A stretch of 64,000 nt of DNA, from positions 1,658,501 to 1,722,500 of the forward strand of contig NZ_CP075189.1 in NCBI RefSeq assembly GCF_020510565.1. The letters run 5' to 3'. A model generated the notes under the pieces. That model was not told where the DNA came from. It ran no database searches and saw only the letters and a program-made list of their open reading frames with translations. Source of the stretch: Ferribacterium limneticum (GTDB lineage Bacteria > Pseudomonadota > Gammaproteobacteria > Burkholderiales > Rhodocyclaceae). Below are positions 15,833-25,273 of this stretch, in pieces. Made by a program: the position numbers and the translations under genes. How positions within the stretch are numbered: position 1 is the first letter of the stretch; every line of letters starts with the position of its first letter.

Positions 15833-18352
15833 ATGGCGCGCACCCTCCTCGCAATCTACCCCCACAGTCCCCGCCGCTACGATGAAATGCTGGCCAAGGA
15901 CGGGTCTGTCCGGCCGCACTGGAATCAGTTCCTGACGCATCTCGATGCGGTGACGCCGGAGGAAATGCGCCGTCGACTCGATTTTTCCGAGCAGCGCATC
16001 CAGGAAAACGGCGTGACCTACAACGTCTACGCCGATCCGAACGGGGCCGACCGGCCGTGGGCGCTCGATCCGCTGCCGCTGATCATTCCGCCCGACGAAT
16101 GGGCCGAGCTGTCGGCCGCGGTCGCCCAGCGCGCCACCTTGCTCAACGCCATTCTCGACGATCTCTACGGCGAGCAGACGCTGCTCGCCGAAGGCCTGCT
16201 GCCACCGGCGCTGGTCTATGGCCAGCACGGCTACCTGTGGCCGTGCCGCGGCGTCAAGCCGCCGGGCGGCATCTGGCTGCACAATTACGCCGTCGATCTG
16301 GCGCGTTCGCCGAACGGCCGCTGGTGGGTCATCGCCGACCGTACGCAGGCCCCGTCAGGGGCGGGCTATGCGCTGGAAAACCGGCTCATCGTTTCGCGGG
16401 TTTTCCCGGAAATGTTCCGTGATCTGCGCGTCCAGCACGTCGCCGACTTCTTCCGCGACCAGCTCGACGGCCTGACTGCGTTGGCCCCGGTCGAAGGCGA
16501 CGAGCAGCCGCACATGGTCCTGCTCACCCCGGGGCCGTACAACGAAACCTATTTCGAACACGCCTACCTGGCCCGCTACCTGGGTTTCCCGCTGGTCGAG
16601 GGCCAGGACCTCACGGTGCGCGGCGAAACCGTCTATCTCAAAACCCTGCGCGGTTTGAAGCGCGTGCACGTCATCCTGCGCCGTCAGGACGACGCCTATT
16701 GCGATCCGCTCGAACTGCGCGGCGAGTCGGCGCTCGGTATTCCCGGCCTGCTCAACGTGGCCCGTGCCGGGCGCGTCGTCATCGCCAATGCGCTGGGCAG
16801 CGGCCTGCTTGCTTCCGGTGCCCTGATGGGCTTCCTGCCCGCCATCTGCCGGCATCTGCTCGGCGAAAAACTGGCCATGCCGTCGGTGGCGACATGGTGG
16901 TGCGGCGAGAAGCCGGCGCTTGATTACGTCAAGGAAAACTTCGACGATCTGGTCATCAAGCCGGCCTATCCGACCCAGAACATGGAGCCGGTTTTCGGCA
17001 ACGAATTGAAGGGCGAGGCGCGCGCCGAGATGCTGCGCCGGATCGAAGCACGGCCACACGCCTACGTCGCCCAGGAAATGATCAACCTGTCGCAGGCACC
17101 GACCTGGAGCCGGGCGCATGAACGTCGCCTGCTGGCCCGGCCGGTCGGCCTGCGCGCCTACGCAGTGACGACGCCGGACGGTTATTCGGTGATGCCGGGC
17201 GGCCTGGCCCGGGTGACGACCGCCGCCGGGACACGCATCATTTCGATGCAGCGCGGCGGGGCTTCGAAGGATGCCTGGGTATTGACTAATGGCCCGGTCA
17301 GCCAGTTCTCGCTGCTCAAGCCGTCGGTCGGCGTGCGTGATCTGGTGCGCGCCGGCGCCAACCTGACTTCGCGTGTCGTCGAAAACCTGTTCTGGCTCGG
17401 CCGCTACTCAGAGCGCTTCGACGACAGCGCCCGCATGCTGCGTGTCGCCTTGTCGCGCGTCGTCGTCGGCGGCGGCCAGAAGACGCCGGTAGTCATCGCG
17501 GCGATGGAATTGGCCCGACGCCTGGGCGTGCTGCCCGAGCCGGGCGAGGACACCGAAGTCAAGGAGGGCGGCGAGCACGAGTTGCTCGAGGCGATCTACG
17601 ATCCCGAGCAGCCGGGCAGTCTGGCCCGCAATATCCGCGCCCTGATGTGGTCGGCAACGCATGTCCGCGAGCGCCTTTCGCTCGATCACTGGCATTCGCT
17701 CAACCGCCTGCAGCGCGATCAACAGGCGGCGCTCAAGACGCACCCGACGCTGACCGAAGCGATCGCCTTCCTCGACCGCGTGCTCGGCGTCTCGTCGTCG
17801 CTGACCGGTTTCGCCATGGACAACATGACGCGCGACGATGGCTGGCGCTTCCTGTTCATCGGCCGCCGGCTCGAACGGCTTTCCTTCCTGGCCATGATGG
17901 TCGCCCATTTTCTCCGTATGCCGGCGGCGCGCAGCCAGGGCTCGCTCGAATGGCTGCTTGAGCTGTCCGACTCGATCATCACCTACCGCTCGCGCTACTC
18001 GCGTCAGCCCGAGCTGCTGCCGGTTGTCGACCTGCTCGTTTTCGACGAGAGCAACCCGCACGGCGTGGTCTTTCAGGCCAATGTGCTGGGCAACTACCTG
18101 GAGCGCATGGGGCGCGAACTCGGCGACGATTTCGGCGCCGGTCTGGCCGCTGCGCTGGCCCGTCTGCAGGCCTTCGACCTGCACCGTCTGGAAAACATCC
18201 AGTTCGACAGTGCCCGCGATTATTCGCACTGTGAAGAACTCGCCGACCTGCTGCAAGGCCTCGATACGGCCGCCAACAAGCTCTCCGAGGCCCTCGGCAT
18301 GCGCTACTTCACCCATGTCGGCGATGTCAGCCGGCAGACGATGGCGGTCTGA
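15833..18352 (+). CDS. Fused circularly permuted ATP-grasp / alpha-E (DUF403) protein
   Basis: 839 residues. The first ~480 residues are the circularly permuted ATP-grasp type 2 module: NGVTYNVYADPNGADRPWALDPLPLIIPPDEW, the LLTPGPYNETYFEHAYLARYLGF segment, and FDDLVIKPAY with the nucleotide-binding Lys. The last ~310 residues are an alpha-E (DUF403) helical domain, starting LTSRVVENLFWLGRYSERFDDSARMLR. In many bacteria these two parts are separate genes; here they are fused. ATP-grasp proteins form amide bonds via acyl-phosphates, and this type is predicted to ligate peptides or amino acids. It lies 2 bp before a transglutaminase gene in one operon. Confidence 0.9.
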   Translation: MARTLLAIYPHSPRRYDEMLAKDGSVRPHWNQFLTHLDAVTPEEMRRRLDFSEQRIQENGVTYNVYADPNGADRPWALDPLPLIIPPDEWAELSAAVAQRATLLNAILDDLYGEQTLLAEGLLPPALVYGQHGYLWPCRGVKPPGGIWLHNYAVDLARSPNGRWWVIADRTQAPSGAGYALENRLIVSRVFPEMFRDLRVQHVADFFRDQLDGLTALAPVEGDEQPHMVLLTPGPYNETYFEHAYLARYLGFPLVEGQDLTVRGETVYLKTLRGLKRVHVILRRQDDAYCDPLELRGESALGIPGLLNVARAGRVVIANALGSGLLASGALMGFLPAICRHLLGEKLAMPSVATWWCGEKPALDYVKENFDDLVIKPAYPTQNMEPVFGNELKGEARAEMLRRIEARPHAYVAQEMINLSQAPTWSRAHERRLLARPVGLRAYAVTTPDGYSVMPGGLARVTTAAGTRIISMQRGGASKDAWVLTNGPVSQFSLLKPSVGVRDLVRAGANLTSRVVENLFWLGRYSERFDDSARMLRVALSRVVVGGGQKTPVVIAAMELARRLGVLPEPGEDTEVKEGGEHELLEAIYDPEQPGSLARNIRALMWSATHVRERLSLDHWHSLNRLQRDQQAALKTHPTLTEAIAFLDRVLGVSSSLTGFAMDNMTRDDGWRFLFIGRRLERLSFLAMMVAHFLRMPAARSQGSLEWLLELSDSIITYRSRYSRQPELLPVVDLLVFDESNPHGVVFQANVLGNYLERMGRELGDDFGAGLAAALARLQAFDLHRLENIQFDSARDYSHCEELADLLQGLDTAANKLSEALGMRYFTHVGDVSRQTMAV

Positions 18353-18354
18353 TC

Positions 18355-19344
18355 ATGGAACCCGTTCGCTACCGCGTCCTGCACGAAACCCGCTACGACT
18401 ACGGCAGCAATGTTTCGCTGTCGCAACAGCAGCTCCACCTGTCGCCACGTGTTCTCGACTGGCAGCAGGTCGAAGAGCAGCGCATCGACATCACGCCGGT
18501 GCCGACCTGGCGCCGCGACGGCCGCGACGCCTTCGGCAACCCGGTGACCTGGATGGCCTTCCACACGCCGCATGACGAGCTGTTCATCAGTTCGGCCATG
18601 ACCGTCGCCGTCATGCCGCACCTGCCCAAGGATCTCGAGGCCTCGCTGCCCTGGGAGGAGGTCCGCGACCGGCTGGCTTACGATTCGACCGATCCGATCC
18701 CGTCCGACCTCGATGCAACGCGTTTCCTGTTCGAAAGCCCGCACGTCCGCGTCAAGCACGAGCTGGCCGACTACGCCGCCGACTGCTTTCCGCCCGACAG
18801 GCCGGTGCTGGTCGGGGCGCAGGCCCTGATGGCCAAGATTTTCCGTGAATTCACTTTCGATCCCGAGGCGACCACGGTGTCGACGCCGGTCCTCGAAGTG
18901 CTCGAAAACAAACGCGGTGTCTGCCAGGACTTCGCCCACCTGATGATCGCCTGCCTGCGCGCCCTCGGCTTGGCGGCTCGTTATGTCAGCGGCTACCTGC
19001 TGACCCGGCCGCCCCCCGGCAAACCGCGCCTGATCGGTGCCGACGCCTCGCACGCCTGGGTTTCGGTCTATGCGCCGGGCAGCGACAATGACTGGGTGGA
19101 TTTCGATCCGACCAACAATCTGCTGCCCAATACCGAGCACATCACGCTGGCTTTCGGCCGCGACTTCTCCGACATTTCGCCGCTGCGCGGCATCATTCTC
19201 GGCGGCGGCGGCACCGAGCCGGACGTCGCGGTGACGGTGATTCCGCTCGACGAGGAAGAGATTCCTGAAGAACTGCTCGAGGCGGAAAAGGACGAATCAG
19301 CCGAAACGCCCGAGGCGCCGGAAGCCGACGCGGACGACAAGTGA
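18355..19344 (+). CDS. Transglutaminase-like protein (second copy)
   Basis: 329 residues. Typical bacterial transglutaminase N-terminal domain (MEPVRYRVLHETRYDYGSNV) and a papain-like core with Cys190 (KRGVCQDFAH), His233 (DASHAWVSVY) and Asp251 (WVDFDPTNN) all in place. No signal peptide, so cytoplasmic. The last ~35 residues are very acidic and look disordered, which is unusual for the family. It is 2 bp after the ATP-grasp/alpha-E gene and its stop codon overlaps the next ATG (TGATG). It may hydrolyse or transfer the peptide bonds made by the ATP-grasp partner; that is inference from conserved gene neighbourhood. Confidence 0.88.
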   Translation: MEPVRYRVLHETRYDYGSNVSLSQQQLHLSPRVLDWQQVEEQRIDITPVPTWRRDGRDAFGNPVTWMAFHTPHDELFISSAMTVAVMPHLPKDLEASLPWEEVRDRLAYDSTDPIPSDLDATRFLFESPHVRVKHELADYAADCFPPDRPVLVGAQALMAKIFREFTFDPEATTVSTPVLEVLENKRGVCQDFAHLMIACLRALGLAARYVSGYLLTRPPPGKPRLIGADASHAWVSVYAPGSDNDWVDFDPTNNLLPNTEHITLAFGRDFSDISPLRGIILGGGGTEPDVAVTVIPLDEEEIPEELLEAEKDESAETPEAPEADADDK

Positions 19345-20573
19345 TGCAGCGCGTCGCCATCATCGGCGGCGGTCCGGCCGGGCTCATGGCGGCCGAAATG
19401 CTGGCGGCGGCGATTCCCACGGTCAACCGGAAAAAAGTCGACATTTTCGAATCCATGCCCTCGGTCGGTCGCAAGTTCCTGATGGCCGGCAAGGGCGGCA
19501 TGAACATCACGCATTCCGAGCCGCTGACCGATTTCATTGGGCGCTACGGAGATCGTGCCGGGCATATCGCGCCATTGCTCGACGCCTTCGGCCCGAGCCA
19601 GCTGCGTGATTGGATACACGGTCTCGGCATCGACACCTTTGTCGGTACCTCGGGCCGGGTTTTTCCGACCGACATGAAAGCGGCGCCGCTACTCCGCGCC
19701 TGGCTGCATCGCCTGCGCGGCCAGGGCGTCGGGTTTCATGTGCGCCATCGCTGGCTCGGCTGGGCGGCCGATGGCAGCCTGCGTTTTGCGACGCCGGCCG
19801 GCGAGATCGCGGTCGAGGCCGATGCGGTCATTCTGGCCCTTGGCGGCGGCAGCTGGGCCAAGCTCGGTTCGGATGGCGCCTGGGTGCCCACGCTGGCCGA
19901 CCGCGGCATCGAGGTGGCGCCGCTCAAGCCCGCCAACTGCGGTTTCGACGTGGCGTGGAGCCCCTATTTCAGCGCGCGCTTCGCCGGCGCGCCGGTCAAG
20001 GCCGTCAGCGCCCATTGCTACGGTCAACCGGAAAAAAGGGGCGAATTCAACATTACGGCAAGCGGCATCGAAGGCGGTCTGATCTACGCCGTCTCGGCCC
20101 CGTTGCGTGAGGCGCTGGCCCGCGATGGCCGCGCCGTGCTGCATCTCGATCTGGCCCCTGGCCGCAGCCTGGAAAAACTGAGCGCCGACCTCTCCCGGCC
20201 GCGTGGCCGCGATTCGCTGGCCAACCATCTGCGCCGGCATGCCGGCATCGAAGGCGTCAAGGCCGGGCTGCTCCGTGAATTCTGTCGGCCGGAGACCTTC
20301 AACGTGGCGAGCGATCTCGCCGCGGCGATCAAGGCCTTGCCGCTGGCGGTGACGGCGACCCGGCCGCTCGACGAAGCGATCAGCACGGCCGGCGGCGTCA
20401 CTTTCGAAGGGCTCGACGAAAACCTCATGCTGCGCTGCCAGCCCGGCGTCTTTTGTGCCGGCGAGATGCTCGACTGGGAAGCGCCAACCGGCGGCTATCT
20501 GCTCACCGCCTGTTTCGCCAGCGGTCGGGCGGCCGGGCTGGGCGCCGGTCGCTGGCTGGAGTGTCGGGCCTAG
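19344..20573 (+). CDS. TIGR03862-type flavoprotein carrying two in-frame repeat copies
   Basis: 409 residues. Start ATG at 19344 overlaps the previous stop. It has the FAD motif [17 protein letters not shown] (4-20), [20 protein letters not shown] and the C-terminal FAD segment [22 protein letters not shown], as in the TIGR03862 branch of the HI0933/YhiN group. Two copies of the dispersed repeat are translated: residues 24-33 ([10 protein letters not shown]) in the loop after the first Rossmann helix, where relatives usually have a short AGHxV-like link, and residues 224-236 ([11 protein letters not shown]) in the insert domain. The frame is intact, so the protein is presumably functional. 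Function unknown. Confidence 0.85.
   Translation: MQRVAIIGGGPAGLMAAEMLAAAIPTVNRKKVDIFESMPSVGRKFLMAGKGGMNITHSEPLTDFIGRYGDRAGHIAPLLDAFGPSQLRDWIHGLGIDTFVGTSGRVFPTDMKAAPLLRAWLHRLRGQGVGFHVRHRWLGWAADGSLRFATPAGEIAVEADAVILALGGGSWAKLGSDGAWVPTLADRGIEVAPLKPANCGFDVAWSPYFSARFAGAPVKAVSAHCYGQPEKRGEFNITASGIEGGLIYAVSAPLREALARDGRAVLHLDLAPGRSLEKLSADLSRPRGRDSLANHLRRHAGIEGVKAGLLREFCRPETFNVASDLAAAIKALPLAVTATRPLDEAISTAGGVTFEGLDENLMLRCQPGVFCAGEMLDWEAPTGGYLLTACFASGRAAGLGAGRWLECRA
19412..19453 (-). repeat. Dispersed repeat copy 5 (in coding sequence)
   Basis: Plus strand reads CCACGGTCAACCGGAAAAAA then GTCGACATTTTCGAATC, i.e. exact core CCGGTTGACCGTGG in minus orientation with its A/T-rich arm. Translated as PTVNRKK in the flavoprotein. 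Confidence 0.85.
20012..20051 (-). repeat. Dispersed repeat copy 6 (in coding sequence)
   Basis: Plus strand reads CTACGGTCAACCGGAAAAAA followed by GGGGCGAATTCAAC; exact core in minus orientation. Translated as [11 protein letters not shown], a different frame from copy 5 in the same gene. Confidence 0.85.
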
Positions 20574-23500
20574 GCTTCTTGTCTGTCGGGCTGGACGGTG
20601 TCGTTGAGGAAGGCCAGCGCGCCTTCGAAATCGAAAGAGGCAACCAGTTCTTCGAAGGTCAGGTAATCCCTGCCGAGAACTTTCTTGAGCGTTTTGGCCT
20701 GCCGGCGGACGAGATCCTGGGCGCTCATTTCACCCTGTTGCAATTCGTGCCGCAGGCGTTCGAGCAGGGCCGTCGTTGCCGCCGCATCGCCTGCGTCTTC
20801 GCCCGTTTGTGCGGGCTGGGCGACGGCAGCCAATTGCTCGCGCAATGAGGCATAGGCTTGCTCGGCGGCGGCGATGAGCGGCTCAATGACAATCCTGTCT
20901 TGCCCTTGTTTGATCGCCGTTTCAAGCGTCACTGAAGTCTTGTTGATGAGCACGGCACCGAGGGTGGCCGAGACGCCTTTGAGCGAGTGGGCGAGGCGCC
21001 GGGCTTCGTCGCGGTTGCCGGCGGCCAGATTGTCGCGGATACGGGCGAAATCGGTGCTGTGGTTTTCCGAGAACTTGGTGAGCAGCCGCAGATAGCTGTC
21101 CATCCGGCCGCGCACCGACTGCAGGCCGAAGCGGCTGTCCAGTCCGACTATGCCGGAGAGTTCGTTGCTGGCGGCCGACTTGCCGTCGGCCAGCGTCGGG
21201 ATGGGGGCCTTGATCGGCAGCCAGCGGGCCAGGGCGGCGAAAAGAACTTGTGGGGCGACCGGTTTGGCGACATGGTCGTTCATGCCGGCGGCCAGGCAGG
21301 TGTCGCGATCCTCGTCGAAGGCATTGGCCGTCATCGCCAGGATGGGGATTTTCCCCCAGCCGGGCAGGGCGCGAATCTGGCGGGTGGCTTCGAGGCCATC
21401 CATGACCGGCATCTGCATGTCCATGAGGACCAGATCGTAATGCCGCCGGCGAGCCAGATTGACGGCCTGGCTACCATCGACGGCGAGGTCGACCTTGAGT
21501 CCGGCCGAGTGCAGCAATTCGCTGGCGACTTCGGCGTTGATCGCATTGTCTTCGGCCATCAGGACATGCGCCCCGCGCTGGTGGCTGGGCGAGGGGGCGA
21601 CCACCGTCGCCGGCGCTTGCTGTTTTTCATCGGCCACGCCAAGGCGGGCGGTAAACCAGAAGGTGCTCCCCGTGCCGGGCTGGCTGTCTACGCCGATTTC
21701 ACCGTGCATCGCTTCGGCCAGCCGGCGGCTGATCGCCAGACCCAGGCCGGTGCCGCCATAGCGGCGGGTGGTCGAGGTGTCGCCCTGTTCGAAGGGCCGG
21801 AAGAGCCTGGCCAGACCTTCAGGGGGAATGCCGATACCGGTGTCGGTTACCTCGCAGCGGATCATGGCGTTGCCATCGGCGCGACCGAGCAGGCGCATGC
21901 GGACGGCGATCGTTCCGCTGTGGGTGAACTTGATCGCATTGGAGAGGAAGTTGAGCAAGATCTGCTGGACGCGCAGCGGGTCGCCGAGCAGGGTGGCCGG
22001 CAGGGCCGGGTCAACATCGCAATTGATCGGCAGGTGCTTGGCCTGGGCGCGTTCGGCCACCATCTCGCAGGTTGTGGCGCAGACGTTGGCAAGCGAGAAA
22101 CCGGTATGTTCCAGGAGCAGCTTGTCGGCTTCGATCTTCGATAGGTCGAGCACATCGTTGATGATGCCCATCAGGTGCTGGGCCGCCTCGGCGACCTTGC
22201 CCAACCTGTCCTGTTGCTCGCTGTTGCCGGCACTGCGCTGGGCGATGTGGGTAAGGCCGATGATGGCATTCATCGGCGTCCGGATCTCATGGCTGATATT
22301 GGCCAGGAAGGCGCTCTTGGCCCGGCTGGCCGACTCGGCTTCATCCTTGGCCTGGATCAGTTGCTCGGTACGGTCGGCGACCAGCGTCTCGAGGTGATGA
22401 CGATAGTTCTCGAGTTCGGACTGGATGCGCTTTTTCTCGGTGATGTCTTCCTTGATGGCGAGATAGTGCGTGATCACCCCATCCTGCTGGCGTACCGGCG
22501 AGATGATGGCGAATTCGATGAAGCTGGAACCATCCTTGCGCCGGTTGATGAATTCACCGCGCCAGGTTTTTCCTTCAACGAGTGTTGCCCACAAGCTGGT
22601 ATAGGTTTCCCCCGGCGTTTCCGTGGACTGCAGCAGGCTTGGTTTCTTGCCGATGACTTCTTCGCGGCTGTAGCCGGTGTTGCTGACGAAGGCGTCGTTG
22701 ACGTACTCGATTTCGGCACGGATGTTGGTGATGACGATGCTGTGCGGACTTTGCTCGATGGCCAGCGACAGCTTGCTCAACTGTTCCTCGGCCTGGTGAC
22801 GTTCGGTGACATCCTGCACCGTGCCCACCGCGAATACCGCCTGGCCGGACGGGTCAAAGCGGACATTGGCCCGCTCACGGACCCAGCGCAGTTCGCCATT
22901 GACGAGGATACGATGCTCGCTGTCGTAGCTGGCGCCGGCCAGGGCTGCCTGCCAGTCGGTCAGGACGCGTTCCCGGTCATCAAGGTGGATACGTTCGAGA
23001 AAGTCGGCCAGCCGCAACGGGTGATCGTGCGGGAGAGCGAATATCTGATAGACCTCGGCGCTCCAGTTGAGTTTGTCGTTGACGATGTCCAGCGTCCAGC
23101 TGCCGAGATGGGCGACGGCCTGGGCCTCTTTCAGTTCCGCCTCGCTCTGGCTCAGGCGCTGCTCGAACTGCTTGCGCTCGGTAATGTCCTGGCTCGTGCC
23201 GAACAGCCGGCTGACCCGGCCATTGCTGCCATAGGCAATCTGGCCGACGGTGTGGATCCAGCGCTCCTGGCCATCATTGCGGCGGATCAGGCGGTATTCG
23301 TTGTCGAATGCCTGGCCGCCGCGGAAGACGTGGTCGCGCGAGTAATCGCTCATGCGCGCCCGGTCTTCGGGATGGATCAGTTGCCGCCAGCCCTCGGTGT
23401 CGAGCAGCGCGTCCGCCGCGATGCCGAATATTTCGTTGTGCGTCGGCGAACCGGTCAGGCAGTCGGTCGCGGCGTCGAAAGTGAAGTGGCCAAGCCGTGC

Positions 23501-25273
23501 CAGACGTTGGGCCTGGAGCAGCATGGCTTCGCTTTGGGCCAGCGTTTGCCGCGAGCGCTGCATGCTCATGCCGAGGCCGAGTTCGCCGGCAAGGTTGCCG
23601 AGCAGGGCGATTTCCTCGTCGGTAAACGGGTCGACCGTGGCCGAATAGAGATTCAGGATGCCGGTGACCTGTCCGTCAATGCGCAGCGGCAGTGCAATCG
23701 TCGCGCGAAATCCTTGCTCCCGCGCCGCCGAGCGCCATGGCGCGAACGACGGATCGTCATCGATGTTGCGGATGATGGCCGGGATGCCGCTGCGGGCGGC
23801 GCGGCCACTCGGACCACGGCCGCCCGGCGTATCGTCCCAGCTGACTTGCAGATTGCTCAGATACTGTTCGCTCAGCCCCGAACTGGCTTTCGGCACGATG
23901 CTTTTCTTGTCATCCTGGGTCAGTTCGCCGACCCAGGCCATCAGATAGCCACCGACTTCAACCAGGACGGTGCACACCTCGGTCAGCATCTGCTGGGTAT
24001 CGTTGTAGCGGACCAGAGCCTGGGCGACGCCGCTCATCATGCGCAGGGCGCGGTTCTGACTGGTGATTTGCTGGCGGGTCACCTGGCGTTCGGTGATGTC
24101 GTTGACTACGCCCGTTGTCACGACGGGGCTATTGTCGGCACCATGTTCGACGATGCAGCTGCGATCCTCCACCCAGAGCCAATGCCCGTTGTTGTGGCGA
24201 ATCCGGTATTCGAGAACCCGGGAATGATTTTTCGGGCGATTTTTGTCGTTGACCGTGGGAACCAGCAAATGCCGGTCATCGGGATGTATCCACTCCATCC
24301 ACTCGGCCTTCGTCTGCGGCGCGTTGGCGCGGCTATGGCCGAGCATGGCCAGCAGGCCATTGCTGGCGATCAGGCTGCCGCTCTTGTGGCTGTATTCCCA
24401 ACTGCCGGCGGCGGCGCCGTCGAGCGCCAGACGCAGGTGGGTTTCGAGGCGCAGCCGCTCGCGTTCCTGCTGGGTCTGGAAGATCGCGCCTTCCAGATGT
24501 TCCTGCGCCAACTGCTCGAACAGCCGGCGCTGGCTGATGACGCCAAGAATCCGGCCGTCATGGGCGAGGACGACCATGTGCCGAAGGCGGAAGCGATTCA
24601 TCATTTCCAGGGCCGTGCTCACCGCCGCATCGACATTGACGCTACGCAAGGGAGCGCTCATTGCTTCACGCAAGGTGGTGGCGTGGAGTTGCTGACAGGT
24701 GCAGATCAGGCGCGGGATGTCGCGTTCGGTAATGATGCCGAGTGGTTTGCCATCCTCGACGATGATCAGGTAGTCGGCGGCATGCTCGATCATGCTGGCC
24801 AGGGCATCGCCAAGTGTCGCGGCGGGCGGCAGGTTGGGGATGTTCTTGTCCATGCTGCCTTCAACCGTTCGCAGGTGGCGAAAGGCGTCGCTGCCCAGGC
24901 GCAGGCGAAAATCGGTGTCGCTGACGATGCCGCAGACCTGGCCGGCTGCATCGGTAACGACGAGGTGGTGGATGCCGTGTTCCTCGCCGAAGTGGCGGGC
25001 GCTGGCCAGGTCGAGATCGGCCGGAGCGCAGATCAGCGGGTGCGACATGATGGCATCGAGTCGGACATCGTCCGAACGGTGCGCATGCAGGGTACGCAGG
25101 ATGCCGCTTTCGGTGATGATACCCAGCACTTTTCCCGCGTCCATGACGAGCAGGCAGGAAATATGTTCCCCGGCCATCAGTTGCGCAGCTTCGCGCAGCG
25201 TGGCGTGCGGCGGCAGGCTATGCACGTGGCTGCTCATGATGTCGTGCAGCGTGATCGCGGGATTTGCGCTCAT
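20570..25273 (-). CDS. Giant hybrid histidine kinase with four CBS domains
   Basis: 1567 residues, no membrane segment. Order: CBS x4 (about 12-62, 73-125, 140-190, 204-255), PAS (~280-395), GAF (~410-570), three more PAS/PAC units (~590-700, 715-825, 835-945), coiled coil, HisKA with His995 in [12 protein letters not shown], HATPase, REC ([13 protein letters not shown]) and C-terminal HPT ([15 protein letters not shown]). CBS tetrads commonly bind adenosine nucleotides, so energy state may modulate the kinase. Its stop overlaps the convergent flavoprotein stop by 4 bp and its ATG overlaps the upstream kinase stop, so it is the last gene of a three-gene signalling operon. A degenerate dispersed repeat encodes residues 338-350. 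Confidence 0.9.
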   Translation of the reverse strand: MSANPAITLHDIMSSHVHSLPPHATLREAAQLMAGEHISCLLVMDAGKVLGIITESGILRTLHAHRSDDVRLDAIMSHPLICAPADLDLASARHFGEEHGIHHLVVTDAAGQVCGIVSDTDFRLRLGSDAFRHLRTVEGSMDKNIPNLPPAATLGDALASMIEHAADYLIIVEDGKPLGIITERDIPRLICTCQQLHATTLREAMSAPLRSVNVDAAVSTALEMMNRFRLRHMVVLAHDGRILGVISQRRLFEQLAQEHLEGAIFQTQQERERLRLETHLRLALDGAAAGSWEYSHKSGSLIASNGLLAMLGHSRANAPQTKAEWMEWIHPDDRHLLVPTVNDKNRPKNHSRVLEYRIRHNNGHWLWVEDRSCIVEHGADNSPVVTTGVVNDITERQVTRQQITSQNRALRMMSGVAQALVRYNDTQQMLTEVCTVLVEVGGYLMAWVGELTQDDKKSIVPKASSGLSEQYLSNLQVSWDDTPGGRGPSGRAARSGIPAIIRNIDDDPSFAPWRSAAREQGFRATIALPLRIDGQVTGILNLYSATVDPFTDEEIALLGNLAGELGLGMSMQRSRQTLAQSEAMLLQAQRLARLGHFTFDAATDCLTGSPTHNEIFGIAADALLDTEGWRQLIHPEDRARMSDYSRDHVFRGGQAFDNEYRLIRRNDGQERWIHTVGQIAYGSNGRVSRLFGTSQDITERKQFEQRLSQSEAELKEAQAVAHLGSWTLDIVNDKLNWSAEVYQIFALPHDHPLRLADFLERIHLDDRERVLTDWQAALAGASYDSEHRILVNGELRWVRERANVRFDPSGQAVFAVGTVQDVTERHQAEEQLSKLSLAIEQSPHSIVITNIRAEIEYVNDAFVSNTGYSREEVIGKKPSLLQSTETPGETYTSLWATLVEGKTWRGEFINRRKDGSSFIEFAIISPVRQQDGVITHYLAIKEDITEKKRIQSELENYRHHLETLVADRTEQLIQAKDEAESASRAKSAFLANISHEIRTPMNAIIGLTHIAQRSAGNSEQQDRLGKVAEAAQHLMGIINDVLDLSKIEADKLLLEHTGFSLANVCATTCEMVAERAQAKHLPINCDVDPALPATLLGDPLRVQQILLNFLSNAIKFTHSGTIAVRMRLLGRADGNAMIRCEVTDTGIGIPPEGLARLFRPFEQGDTSTTRRYGGTGLGLAISRRLAEAMHGEIGVDSQPGTGSTFWFTARLGVADEKQQAPATVVAPSPSHQRGAHVLMAEDNAINAEVASELLHSAGLKVDLAVDGSQAVNLARRRHYDLVLMDMQMPVMDGLEATRQIRALPGWGKIPILAMTANAFDEDRDTCLAAGMNDHVAKPVAPQVLFAALARWLPIKAPIPTLADGKSAASNELSGIVGLDSRFGLQSVRGRMDSYLRLLTKFSENHSTDFARIRDNLAAGNRDEARRLAHSLKGVSATLGAVLINKTSVTLETAIKQGQDRIVIEPLIAAAEQAYASLREQLAAVAQPAQTGEDAGDAAATTALLERLRHELQQGEMSAQDLVRRQAKTLKKVLGRDYLTFEELVASFDFEGALAFLNDTVQPDRQEA
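24226..24263 (+). repeat. Dispersed repeat, degenerate copy 9 (in kinase gene)
   Basis: GATTTTTGTCGTTGACCGTG retains GTTGACCGTGGGAA and the T-run, with several changes in CCGG and the arm. It is translated in the kinase as [10 protein letters not shown], parallel to IPTVNRKK encoded by copy 5. Confidence 0.5.
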
